Assembly (NCBI RefSeq): GCF_012927125.1
Contig: NZ_JABBFZ010000002.1
Span: 583,192-647,191 of the forward strand
Direction: 5' to 3'
DNA from: Paraburkholderia antibiotica
GTDB lineage: Bacteria; Pseudomonadota; Gammaproteobacteria; Burkholderiales; Burkholderiaceae
DNA: 64,000 nucleotides
Of this stretch, positions 9,186 to 17,518 are shown in pieces. The notes below the pieces were generated by a model, which was not told the origin of the DNA, searched no databases, and saw only the letters and a program-made list of their open reading frames with translations. Numbering within the stretch: position 1 is the stretch's first letter; each line of letters begins with the position of its first letter. The position numbers were made by a program, and so were the translations under genes.

Positions 9186-9659
9186 CTAATACTCGCGCAC
9201 CTGCACCGGCAAAGCCGTCTTGTACTGCACTTTGCGCAACGCAATCGACGTGCTGATGTCTTTCACGCCGTCGATCTTCACCAGCCGCTCCATCACGAAC
9301 CGTTCGATGCCGGCGATATCCGCCGCGACCACGCGCAGCATGTAATCGAACGCGCCTGTCATCAGATAGCACTCCATCACTTCGTCGAAGTTGCCGATCG
9401 CGCGCTCGAAGCCCGCGAGTTGCGACGCGCTTTTCTTGTCCACCGCCACCTGCACGTAGGCATTCACCGGAAACCCGGCTTTTTCCTGGTCGAGAAGCGT
9501 CACGTACTGATTCACGATGCCGCTCTCTTCGAGCAGCCGCACGCGGCGATAGAACGGCGACAGCGACAGATTGAGCGCCTCCGCCAGATCCGCCGCCTTG
9601 ATATGCGCGTCCTTCTGCAGCGCCTGAAGTATCCGGATATCGGTTCGATCCAGCTTCAT
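9186..9659 (-). CDS. Lrp/AsnC family transcriptional regulator
   Basis: 157 residues. The N-terminal helix-turn-helix (LDRTDIRILQALQKDAHIK, then ADLAEALNLSLSPFYRRVRL) is followed by a RAM ligand-binding domain (YVQVAVDKK, VMECYLMTGAFDYMLRVV). Members sense amino acids. It diverges from the indolepyruvate oxidoreductase gene across a 150-base intergenic region with AT-rich stretches, so it most likely responds to aromatic or branched amino acids and controls that gene. Confidence 0.92.
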   Translation of the reverse strand: MKLDRTDIRILQALQKDAHIKAADLAEALNLSLSPFYRRVRLLEESGIVNQYVTLLDQEKAGFPVNAYVQVAVDKKSASQLAGFERAIGNFDEVMECYLMTGAFDYMLRVVAADIAGIERFVMERLVKIDGVKDISTSIALRKVQYKTALPVQVREY

Positions 9660-9809
9660 TGGCTATTTTTCCTATTAATTGCTTTGTTAATGGCAAAACC
9701 AGCCATCCAATGCACTTTCACTGGCCAAGGTTAGCAAATTTCGCCTAATTGGACACCATAAAATTTATTCCAGTCCATACCCCACAAATACTCATCACGG
9801 AGACATCAC

Positions 9810-12800
9810 GTGAACATGCGAGTCCCCAACATCCCTCGCGATATCGATGCCGCGTATCGGCTGGAAGACCGTTACCAACGCGAACAGGGCAGCGTCTTTC
9901 TGACCGGCACCCAGGCGCTCGTGCGCATCCTGTTCGAGCAGGCACGCGTCGACCGGCGCGCGGGGCTGAATACGGCGGGACTCGTCTCCGGCTACCGCGG
10001 CTCGCCGCTCGGCGGTCTCGACCAGGAACTGTGGCGCCAGAAAAAGCTGCTGAAAGACGCGGACATCCGCTTCGAACCCGGCCTGAACGAAGATCTCGGC
10101 GCGACGATGCTGTGGGGCGCGCAACAGCTCGACGCGTTTCCGGGCAAACGCGTCGATGGCGTGTTCTCGATGTGGTATGGCAAGGGGCCGGGCGTCGATC
10201 GAACCGGCGATGTCTTTCGTAATGCCAACATTCTCGGCACGTCGAAACATGGCGGCGTACTGGCGGTGGCCGGCGACGATCACGCCGCGCAATCGTCGAT
10301 GTTTCCGCATCAGACCGATCACGTGTTCGAGGGCGCGATGATGCCGATCCTGTTTCCGGCCTCCGTCGACGAATACCTCGACTTCGGTCTCGCCGGTTAC
10401 GCGATGTCGCGCTTCTCCGGCCTGTGGGTCGCGTACAAGGCGATCACGGAGACGGTCGAGAGCGGCCGCTCGATGCCGGTCGACGAGCACGCCCGCAACA
10501 GCTTCATCACGCCCACCGACATCGCGATTCCGTCGCGACGCGGCTTCAATTACGATCCGGCGCTGCGCTGGCCGGTCGAGCGCGCGGAGCTCGAGCGCCG
10601 GGTCCTCGAAGAGCGGCTGCCGGCCGCGCTCGCATTCGCGCGCGCCAATCCGTTCGACCGCGTCGTGTTCCGTTCGAAGCAGGCACGCGTCGGCATCGTC
10701 ACGGTCGGCAAGGCACATGGCGACGTGCTGGCGGCACTGGCCCATCTCGGCCTCGATACGGCAGCACTCGATCGGCTCGGCATCGCGCTGTACAAGGTCG
10801 GCATGACCTGGCCGCTCGAAAGCGAAGGCGTGCGCCAATTCGCGCGCGGTCTGTCCGCATTGCTGGTGGTCGAAGAAAAGCGCTCGTTCGTCGAGCGGCA
10901 GATCAAGGAAGCGCTGTACGACGTGCGCGCCGCCGAGCGCCCCGAGGTGTTCGGCAAAACGCTCGGCACGGCAGGTCCGCTCGTGCCGGCCGCGCTGGAA
11001 ATTTCTCCGGCGATCGCGGCAGCGACGATCGCGCGATTCTGCGCGCACACCGGGGTTGCATTGCCGCCCGCGCCCGTCGATACGCGCAGCACGTCCACCC
11101 GCAAATCGATTCCGATCCTGAGCGGCAAGGAAGCTGAACTGCTCACGCGCAAACCGTTCTTCTGCGCGGGCTGCCCGCACAATACTTCGACGAAGCTGCC
11201 GGATGGTTCATATGCAGCGGCGGGCATCGGCTGCCACATCATGGCGCTCGGCGAGTCGCCGGGCACCGCGACGTTCTGCCAGATGGGCGGCGAAGGCATC
11301 CAGTGGATCGGCATGTCGACGTTCACCGATCTGCCGCACATGTTCGTCAATCTCGGCGACGGCACCTATCAGCACTCCGGCAGTCTCGCGATCCGCCAGG
11401 CCGTGGCCGCGAAAGCAAACGTCACGTACAAGATCCTCTTCAACGACGCCGTCGCGATGACGGGCGGCCAGCCGACCGAAGGCGGCCTGACCGTTGCGCG
11501 CGTGGTCGCGCAGGTACTCGCCGAAGGCGTCGCAAGCGTGACGATCGTCTCCGACGACCCGGCGAAATACGCCTCGCTCGGCACGGCACTAGCGGGGGTG
11601 GAAATCGAGCATCGCGATACGCTCGATGCCGTGCAGCGACGTCTGCGCGAACGCAAAGGCGTCACGGTTCTCGTCTACGAACAGACCTGCGCGGCCGAAA
11701 AACGTCGTCGCCGCAAACGCGGCACGCTGCCGACGCCGCCCGCGCGCGTCGTCATTCATCCCGACGTGTGCGAAGGTTGCGGCGACTGCTCGGTGCAATC
11801 GAACTGCATTGCGATCGAGCCGCTCGACACCGAGCGTGGCCGTAAGCGCACGGTCAACCAGTCGAGCTGCAACAAGGATCTGTCATGTACGAAGGGCTTT
11901 TGTCCGAGCTTCGTCACCGTCGAAGGACTCGCGCCGCGCAAGCCGGATCGCGCGCGCATCGAATCGATCGAACCGGCGTTGCGCGAGCAACTCGCGGCGC
12001 CGCTGCCGGTGTCGCCGGAGATCGAACGACACGCTCGGATCGTCGTGACGGGTATCGGCGGCACGGGTGTCGTCACCATTGGCGCGATTCTCGCGATGGC
12101 CGCGCATCTCGAAGGCCGTGGCGCATCGACGCTCGACTTCACCGGCCTCGCGCAGAAGAATGGCGCGGTGTTGAGCCACGTGCAGATTGCCAGCAGCCGC
12201 GGCGAGATTGCGACTTCGCGCATCGAGACGCGCAGCGCCAACGTGCTGCTCGGTTGCGATGCGGTCGTCGCGGCGTCGCCGGATGCGTTGTCGCGCGTCG
12301 TCCATCACGGCACGCATGCGGTGGTGAACACGCACATCACGCCGACCGCCGAGTTCGTGAAGCACGGCGATCTGGCGATCGGCGAGTCGGCCTATCGACG
12401 CACGATCGAAAGTGCACTCGGCGACGTCAGCCCGGCCATCTCGGCGTTCTGGAATTGCAACGCCGCGGCCGAAGCGATTTTCGGCGATGCGATCGCGTCG
12501 AACATGATGATGGTCGGCTTCGCTTATCAGCGTGGCCTGATTCCGCTGTCCGAGGCCGCAATTCATCGGGCCATCGAACTGAACGGCGCATCGGTTGCGA
12601 TGAACCAGCGCGCGTTCCTGTGGGGACGACTGATCGCACACGACCCGACCCTGCTCGATAAAGTAAGCCGCGTGCCGGATTCGCAAGAGGCGCCGTTCGA
12701 ACTCGACGCATTCGTCGCGGCCCGCATCGACGATCTGACCGCTTATCAGAACGCAGCTTACGCGAAGCGCTATGCGCAACTCGTCACGAAGGTGAAGGAC

Positions 12801-13349
12801 GAAGAGGCGCGCGTGAATGGCGCTTGCGGCGCACTGACCGAAGCAGTCGCGCGCAGCTACTACAAAGTACTGACCTACAAGGACGAATACGAGGTCGCGC
12901 GTCTGCACACGGACGGCAGCTTCAAGCGGCGTCTCGCCGCGCAGTTCGAAGGCGACGCGAAGCTCACCTATCACATGGCGCCGCCCGTGCTCTCGCGTAA
13001 AGATTCGACGACGGGACGCCGCTCGAAGCGCGCGTTCGACGGACGCTGGATGCAGCCGCTGCTCGCGGTGCTGAAACACGGCAAGGTACTGCGCGGCACG
13101 CTTGCCGATCCGTTTGCCCGTCAGAGCGATCGGCGCATGGAGCGCGCGCTGATCCGCGAATTCGAGGACGACGTGCAGCTCGCGCTGTCCACGCTGGCTC
13201 CGCACTCGTTGAAGACCGCGATCGATCTCGCCGCATTGCCGATGTCCGTGCGCGGCTTCGGCATCGTCAAGGAAAACAATTATCGCGCGATCCAACCGCA
13301 CCGCGGTGAGTATCGTGCGACGCTGGCGGAGGGTTTGTGCCGCGCGTGA
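9810..13349 (+). CDS. Indolepyruvate ferredoxin oxidoreductase family protein (fused alpha-gamma)
   Basis: 1179 residues, the size of proteobacterial single-chain fusions. Order: N-terminal pyrophosphate/pyrimidine domain (RVDRRAGLNTAGLVSGYRGS), thiamine diphosphate-binding domain with NLGDGTYQHSGSLA (about residues 515-530), a [4Fe-4S] site CEGCGDCSVQSNC (about 655), a second Cys cluster (CNKDLSCTKGFC), and a C-terminal gamma domain starting VVTGIGGTGVVTIGAI. It oxidatively decarboxylates aryl 2-oxo acids made by transamination of aromatic amino acids to acyl-CoA. The GTG at 9810 is chosen because GGAGA lies 6 bases upstream; the ATG at 9816 is an alternative. Confidence 0.93.
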   Translation: MNMRVPNIPRDIDAAYRLEDRYQREQGSVFLTGTQALVRILFEQARVDRRAGLNTAGLVSGYRGSPLGGLDQELWRQKKLLKDADIRFEPGLNEDLGATMLWGAQQLDAFPGKRVDGVFSMWYGKGPGVDRTGDVFRNANILGTSKHGGVLAVAGDDHAAQSSMFPHQTDHVFEGAMMPILFPASVDEYLDFGLAGYAMSRFSGLWVAYKAITETVESGRSMPVDEHARNSFITPTDIAIPSRRGFNYDPALRWPVERAELERRVLEERLPAALAFARANPFDRVVFRSKQARVGIVTVGKAHGDVLAALAHLGLDTAALDRLGIALYKVGMTWPLESEGVRQFARGLSALLVVEEKRSFVERQIKEALYDVRAAERPEVFGKTLGTAGPLVPAALEISPAIAAATIARFCAHTGVALPPAPVDTRSTSTRKSIPILSGKEAELLTRKPFFCAGCPHNTSTKLPDGSYAAAGIGCHIMALGESPGTATFCQMGGEGIQWIGMSTFTDLPHMFVNLGDGTYQHSGSLAIRQAVAAKANVTYKILFNDAVAMTGGQPTEGGLTVARVVAQVLAEGVASVTIVSDDPAKYASLGTALAGVEIEHRDTLDAVQRRLRERKGVTVLVYEQTCAAEKRRRRKRGTLPTPPARVVIHPDVCEGCGDCSVQSNCIAIEPLDTERGRKRTVNQSSCNKDLSCTKGFCPSFVTVEGLAPRKPDRARIESIEPALREQLAAPLPVSPEIERHARIVVTGIGGTGVVTIGAILAMAAHLEGRGASTLDFTGLAQKNGAVLSHVQIASSRGEIATSRIETRSANVLLGCDAVVAASPDALSRVVHHGTHAVVNTHITPTAEFVKHGDLAIGESAYRRTIESALGDVSPAISAFWNCNAAAEAIFGDAIASNMMMVGFAYQRGLIPLSEAAIHRAIELNGASVAMNQRAFLWGRLIAHDPTLLDKVSRVPDSQEAPFELDAFVAARIDDLTAYQNAAYAKRYAQLVTKVKDEEARVNGACGALTEAVARSYYKVLTYKDEYEVARLHTDGSFKRRLAAQFEGDAKLTYHMAPPVLSRKDSTTGRRSKRAFDGRWMQPLLAVLKHGKVLRGTLADPFARQSDRRMERALIREFEDDVQLALSTLAPHSLKTAIDLAALPMSVRGFGIVKENNYRAIQPHRGEYRATLAEGLCRA

Positions 13350-13699
13350 GGGAGGAGCGGACACAACACATGGGGTTCGTCATCGCGTGGTGTGTCCAGA
13401 ACGCATTGATTGTCTCCTGGTACAAACAAAGCCGCGCATCGTAGGCACGTCAGATGGGAATTGGCGAGTCATGGGCTATCGTCGCAATCACAGCAACAAT
13501 ATTTGTTGTCATCTCAGAAAATTATGCCGCTACCATGCATTCTCCTACACACCGAACTATGGGGCGATCCCCCTCGGTAGATACTATATTTTTGATAGAA
13601 GATCAGGAGGAACAGTAGGCCGGCTCATGGACTAGCTCAATCTGAATGGCAACAACAAAAGCGAGTGGTTTTCCTTATATGCGATTGACGGAGACATTG
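13350..13699. other. Lower-GC intergenic stretch without a supported gene
   Basis: About 350 bases with noticeably lower GC than the neighbours (for example 13495-13620). Open frames here show no recognisable protein and no good ribosome site. It may be foreign DNA or decayed sequence. Confidence 0.5.
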
Positions 13700-13816
13700 A
13701 TGACGATCGAGAGCCGTAGCGACTGGCATCGGATCCGTTCAATCTTCACCGACACACCCAGGCTGGCAGTTCCCGGATCTCAGCTCAAAGCGTATGGGGA
13801 GCTGACAGTGAGATGA
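13700..13816 (+). CDS. Small ORF (38 aa) coupled to the following membrane protein
   Basis: The ATG at 13700 has GGAG six bases upstream. It encodes 38 residues (starting MTIESRSDWHRIRSIFTD) and its TGA overlaps the next ATG in an ATGA arrangement at 13813. An in-frame ATG at 13646 would extend it to 56 residues. I recognise no family. The ribosome site and overlap argue for translation, but composition alone cannot decide; it could be a regulatory leader. Confidence 0.35.
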   Translation: MTIESRSDWHRIRSIFTDTPRLAVPGSQLKAYGELTVR

Positions 13817-14082
13817 AAAAGGTTTTGGTCTGCATCGCGATCGCGGCATGTCTGGTGGCTGCCATTCTTATTAACGCGTACTGGTGGGCCACACATCCGG
13901 ATACTCCGCTTAATTTTTCAAATCCGGTCTGGAATTTTCTGCTTGTGAAATTCAAGTCCGAAACCGCCTCCGACGAGGTTGACCTGGCCTTCTTCATGTC
14001 GTCAGTCGGTACCGTGCTTGCATTCCTGGTCGCCATCCTGATCTACCGCCGGTATATCGCTCGGTACCGAAAAGAAGCTTGA
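13813..14082 (+). CDS. Hypothetical small membrane protein (89 aa)
   Basis: 89 residues with two predicted membrane segments: an N-terminal one (VLVCIAIAACLVAAILINAYW) and a C-terminal one (about 56-78, VGTVLAFLVAILIYRR). An extracytoplasmic loop of about 35 residues rich in polar and aromatic residues separates them. The first segment could be a signal anchor. No family recognised. It starts inside the 38-residue ORF (ATGA overlap) and ends 17 bases from the convergent M81 gene. Base composition is lower in GC than the flanking genes. Confidence 0.6.
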   Translation: MKKVLVCIAIAACLVAAILINAYWWATHPDTPLNFSNPVWNFLLVKFKSETASDEVDLAFFMSSVGTVLAFLVAILIYRRYIARYRKEA

Positions 14083-14099
14083 CGACTAACCGCCTACGC

Positions 14100-15554
14100 C
14101 TACGCCAAATCCCCCAACGGCCACTTAGGCCGCCTGATCCGCCGATGCCCCAACGAATCCAGATCTGACGTCACCGTGCCCGGCGCGCTAGCGTAGATCA
14201 CCTTGCCCACGACTTTCGAATAATGGGCATGGAAATGCTGCGACGATTTCACGACGATCATCCGCTTCGCTTCGAGCGCACAGCCCAGATCCGTGAACAG
14301 ATCGGTCCCGATGGCCTGCACGCGCCGACTGGTCACCACCACGTCGACGCCGTTCACGCCGATCAACGCCGAATCGCCGCAATTCACCCGCTCGCCCTCG
14401 GCGAGGCCCGCCATCGTGTGTCCGCGTTTGAGCGCGCGCACGGTCACTTCCGCGTCCAGCGGCTCGCCCGACATCGGCCCGGTCTTGCCGCCGAGACGAA
14501 CCCGCAGGCGCGCGTCGACGCCGGCATTGAAGGCCATATCCACCACCGCGGGGTCCCACAGAGGCCCGAGTGCCGCCTGCCCGACATCCCGCTCGATCAG
14601 GCGACGCAGGAAAAAGGTCGAGTCCGACGCGGCACCGCCGCCGGCATTGTCAGCGCCATCGGCAATCGCCACCGGCGTCGCGGCGCTGGCGAGCGCCCGG
14701 TCCAGCGCGGCATCGATGTCAGGCTCGTCGGCACGCAACGCATCGCGCGCGGCGATCACATCGTCTGCGAAGGTTCGCGCGGATTGCTGGGCAAGCGATG
14801 CATCGTTGTCCGCGTAGACCAGCACCTTGGTGCCCATTCCTGGCACGTCGGCCCACGGAAAACCGTGCACCAGCGACACCGACAGCACACCCGGCAACTT
14901 CTCCAACGCGTACTCGCGTGCCACCAGCGTACGGCCCGGCTCCTGCGTGGTGAAAATCAGCGAAATCATTTCGCAGTCCACCAGAGCCGGCACGGGCCGG
15001 CAACGCCCCTGGACCCTGGCGGCAAGCAGGTCGACGAGTTCGACCGCGCGCTCGACGATGTCGGTATGCGGGTACTCTTTCCAGCAGATCAGCAGGTCCG
15101 CCGCGCGCACCATCTGCCCGGTCATATGCGCATGAGGATCGAGCGTCGCGCCGACGGCCGTATCGGGACCGACGAGCGCACGCACCCGTTCGAGCAGATC
15201 GCCTTCGCAGTCGTCATAGCCGTCGGCCACCATCGCGCCGTGCAACCCGAGCACGACCATCTCCAACGGCAAGGCCGCGCGGATTTCGCTCAGGATCTGC
15301 TCGCGCAGCGCTTCATAGGCTTCGCGCGTCACGAGCCCGGCCGGCCACGCCGCCGCGACCAGCCCTTCTATCAAGGTCCAGCCGTTCTTGCGCGCCGCCT
15401 GTCGCGCGGCGAACAACGGACCGGCAAAAAAACTGGGCGCTTCGGGATGGGTGCCGCCCTGATACAGCATCCCGTTTTCGAATGCTGCAAGACCCACGGG
15501 TAAAGGAGAAAATGTATTCGTTTCCGTCGCCAGACTGGCTGCAAATATGCGCAC
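14100..15554 (-). CDS. M81 family (MlrC-type) metallopeptidase, second copy
   Basis: 484 residues when read from the GTG at 15552-15554, which follows GAGAGGG by 7 bases. This gives exactly the same length and the same N-terminus style (RIFAASLATETNTF) as the first M81 protein. GLHGAMVADGYDDCEGD, TLDPHAHMTG, ADGADNAGGGAASDST and VVKSSQHF are all present. An in-frame ATG at 15620 would add 22 unrelated residues. It is a probable zinc-dependent amide/peptide hydrolase. It shares strand with the upstream MFS gene but hairpins separate them, so it is likely its own unit. Confidence 0.87.
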   Translation of the reverse strand: MRIFAASLATETNTFSPLPVGLAAFENGMLYQGGTHPEAPSFFAGPLFAARQAARKNGWTLIEGLVAAAWPAGLVTREAYEALREQILSEIRAALPLEMVVLGLHGAMVADGYDDCEGDLLERVRALVGPDTAVGATLDPHAHMTGQMVRAADLLICWKEYPHTDIVERAVELVDLLAARVQGRCRPVPALVDCEMISLIFTTQEPGRTLVAREYALEKLPGVLSVSLVHGFPWADVPGMGTKVLVYADNDASLAQQSARTFADDVIAARDALRADEPDIDAALDRALASAATPVAIADGADNAGGGAASDSTFFLRRLIERDVGQAALGPLWDPAVVDMAFNAGVDARLRVRLGGKTGPMSGEPLDAEVTVRALKRGHTMAGLAEGERVNCGDSALIGVNGVDVVVTSRRVQAIGTDLFTDLGCALEAKRMIVVKSSQHFHAHYSKVVGKVIYASAPGTVTSDLDSLGHRRIRRPKWPLGDLA

Positions 15555-15732
15555 GCTCGTGCCCTCTCTCAATCTCGATACCGCTCGTTGTTCGGCCGCG
15601 ATGCGAGAAATGGCACGCACGTTTCTGTTTCATCGCATCCGGGCTGTCCGGTAGATCCGCATACATTTCCTTTGCGTGCAAGGCAATGCCACCGGATAGA
15701 CGGTAGCAGCCTGGTCGATGAATGCCATTGCT

Positions 15733-15770
15733 CCACAGCGCACTTTCGCCTGGATGAAAGTGCGCTGTGG
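15733..15770. terminator. Perfect 15-bp inverted repeat
   Basis: CCACAGCGCACTTTC (15733-15747) and its exact complement (15756-15770) flank an 8-base loop. There is no T-run on either side. It lies upstream of the second M81 gene and downstream of the MFS exporter. It could be a factor-dependent terminator or a regulator site. Confidence 0.45.
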
Positions 15771-15800
15771 CGGCGAATGGACTGGATGGGGTTCGCGGCC

Positions 15801-15856
15801 GAATAAAGCCGCTTGAATAAAACCGCCTGAATAAAGCCGTTCGATTAAAGCCGGTT
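15801..15856. repeat. 14-bp tandem repeat, four copies
   Basis: Four consecutive 14-base units of the form GAATAAAGCCGCTT start at 15801, 15815, 15829 and 15843 with a few substitutions. The last copy runs into the stem of the adjacent terminator, suggesting the array grew by duplication of the terminator arm. Confidence 0.7.
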
Positions 15857-15870
15857 AGATAACCGGCTTT
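15847..15870 (-). terminator. Intrinsic terminator of the MFS exporter gene
   Basis: A perfect 11-bp stem (AAAGCCGGTTA, then GA, then TAACCGGCTTT) lies 20 bases past the stop of the MFS gene. On the minus strand it ends in CTTTAAT, a short T-rich tail. Confidence 0.65.
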
Positions 15871-15889
15871 CCGGTCGCCCGCTCGAACC

Positions 15890-17131
15890 TCAATCGAGCG
15901 ACGCGTCGCAACTGCAATCCAGCTTGGGCGATCGGATAGCCGGCCGCTCCAACGCGGCCAACCGTTGCAGCGTCACGAGACCGAGCAGCGCAAGCCCGAG
16001 CCCCAGCGTGAAGTCGGCGTGAACTCCCGCCCGATCGACGATGGTGCCGCCGACCGCCGAACCGGCCGCAATCGCCACCTGGATCACGCTGACGAACATG
16101 GCTGAACCGGCTTCGGGCAAGTCCGTCGTGCTGCGCTGAATCCACACGCTAAAGCACAGTGGCAGCGCGCCGAACGCAACGCCCCACAGCAGCATCCCGG
16201 CCGTCTCGCCGATCGGCGAATGCTCGAGCAGCAACATCGACGACATCGCGCCCAACAGCAACAGCACCATCGCGGCGACGGACTTCTTCAGGTGCTCGGA
16301 AATCACCATCGACGTCAGCGCATTCGAGAAGAAGCCGATCAGGCCGAAGCCGAACAGCAGCAGCGTAATGACACTCAACGAGAAATCGTGTTCGAGCAGC
16401 GGAGCGATGTAGGTATACGTCGAGAAGTGCGCGCCAAACACGAGCGCGACCATCAGCATGCTCAGCCGCGTGTGAGGGCGCCGCAGCAGCGCCCGGAAAT
16501 CGGCGATACGCAATGCCGAAGCCGACGGCAGCGAAGGCACGAGCAACGCTTGCGCGAGCAACGCGAGCGCCACAAGTCCGGCGGTCGCCGCGAATGCCAT
16601 GCGCCACGATGCGAACGAAGCGATGAACGTGCCGAGTGGCACGCCGATCACGGTGGCGCAGGTGACGCCGGTCAGAATCGTCGCCGTCGCTTTAGCCGCG
16701 TCTTTTGCTTCGACGAGTCGCGGGGCAGCCGCGGTCGCCAGTGTCCAGAAGCCGCCCAACGCCGCACCGAGCAACGCCCGTCCGACCAGCATGACCGCGA
16801 GACCCGGTGCCATCGCGCACACGATGTTCGCAATCAGCAGCATCGCGGTGAGCAACAGAAAGACGTAGCGGCGGTCCATGCGCCCGGCGCTGACGATCAG
16901 CATCGGCGCGGATATCGCGGCCATCACGCCGGGCGTGGTGACCATCAGGCCCGCGACGCCGGTCGATACGCCGAGGTCGTGCGCGATCTGCGGCAGCAGC
17001 CCGACCGGCAGAAATTCCGCGGTCACGAACGCGAACGCACTCACCGCGACAGCAACGACGGATAGCCATTGACCCGCGGAGGTCGAGCCCGCTTCGACAG
17101 ATACGGAAGTTGCAGGTGTATCGATTTGCAT
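15890..17131 (-). CDS. MFS transporter, DHA1-type exporter (AraJ/NepI-like)
   Basis: 413 residues from the ATG at 17131; a GTG at 17161 would add 10. About 12 membrane segments. FAFVTAEFLPVGLLPQIAHD in the first helix, RMDRRYVFLLLTAMLL and GRALLGAALGGFW match the AraJ/NepI/sugar-efflux group of DHA1 exporters. The C-terminus carries two Cys (LDCSCDASLD). It ends at an intrinsic terminator and lies 160 bases below the gad/asp operon on the same strand. The substrate is unknown; export of an amino acid derivative or drug is possible. Confidence 0.82.
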   Translation of the reverse strand: MQIDTPATSVSVEAGSTSAGQWLSVVAVAVSAFAFVTAEFLPVGLLPQIAHDLGVSTGVAGLMVTTPGVMAAISAPMLIVSAGRMDRRYVFLLLTAMLLIANIVCAMAPGLAVMLVGRALLGAALGGFWTLATAAAPRLVEAKDAAKATATILTGVTCATVIGVPLGTFIASFASWRMAFAATAGLVALALLAQALLVPSLPSASALRIADFRALLRRPHTRLSMLMVALVFGAHFSTYTYIAPLLEHDFSLSVITLLLFGFGLIGFFSNALTSMVISEHLKKSVAAMVLLLLGAMSSMLLLEHSPIGETAGMLLWGVAFGALPLCFSVWIQRSTTDLPEAGSAMFVSVIQVAIAAGSAVGGTIVDRAGVHADFTLGLGLALLGLVTLQRLAALERPAIRSPKLDCSCDASLD

Positions 17132-17293
17132 GATGACACTGACGCCAAGGGTAAAACCCACACTTTAGGTGGCGATTCCCGATGGAAAAAGCATCATGCA
17201 CTGAATAGAGTAGTAGGCGTGGCTGAACAATCTCCGTACGGCCATCGTCATGGCCATGGTCGCACGCCGGCGAAACCCAGGCGAAGCGCGTCG

Positions 17294-17485
17294 CTATTCG
17301 TCCTCCCCTTTCCCCACATTGAGCAGCGTCACGAAACTCGCAACCCCGAGCACCATCGCCAGCAACCCGATGTGAACGAGTCGAGGTTTCTCGTAGAGCA
17401 AGCCGTTGATCGACGACGCGATGCCGCCCAACGCGACGAACACCGCCACTGTCGCCAGCACGATTCGTCCCTCCACGCGAGCCAT
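17294..17485 (-). CDS. Small two-helix membrane protein downstream of gadB
   Basis: 63 residues starting at the ATG 17485, which has AGGAG 8 bases upstream; the first in-frame ATG (17515) lacks one. Two hydrophobic segments (IVLATVAVFVALGGIASSI and HIGLLAMVLGVASFVTLL) flank a short polar loop and the tail is acidic. No family recognised. It lies 33 bases after the gadB stop, so it is likely the last gene of the aspT-aspD-gadB operon. It may assist an inner-membrane function in acid stress (inference). Confidence 0.6.
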   Translation of the reverse strand: MARVEGRIVLATVAVFVALGGIASSINGLLYEKPRLVHIGLLAMVLGVASFVTLLNVGKGEDE

Positions 17486-17518
17486 AGCGATTGCTCCTGC
17501 CACGTCGCCGGTCATCTG

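Noticed and set aside
13306..13635. 109-aa plus-strand ORF after the indolepyruvate oxidoreductase gene
   Set aside because: Begins inside the upstream gene in another frame, lacks a ribosome site and has no recognisable features.
17252..17261. GACCATGGCC (minus strand) upstream of the MFS exporter as another motif copy
   Set aside because: Two mismatches and no AT at +3/+4 in a promoter-like spacing; it lies in a stretch of repeated GGCCAT sequence. Treated as chance.
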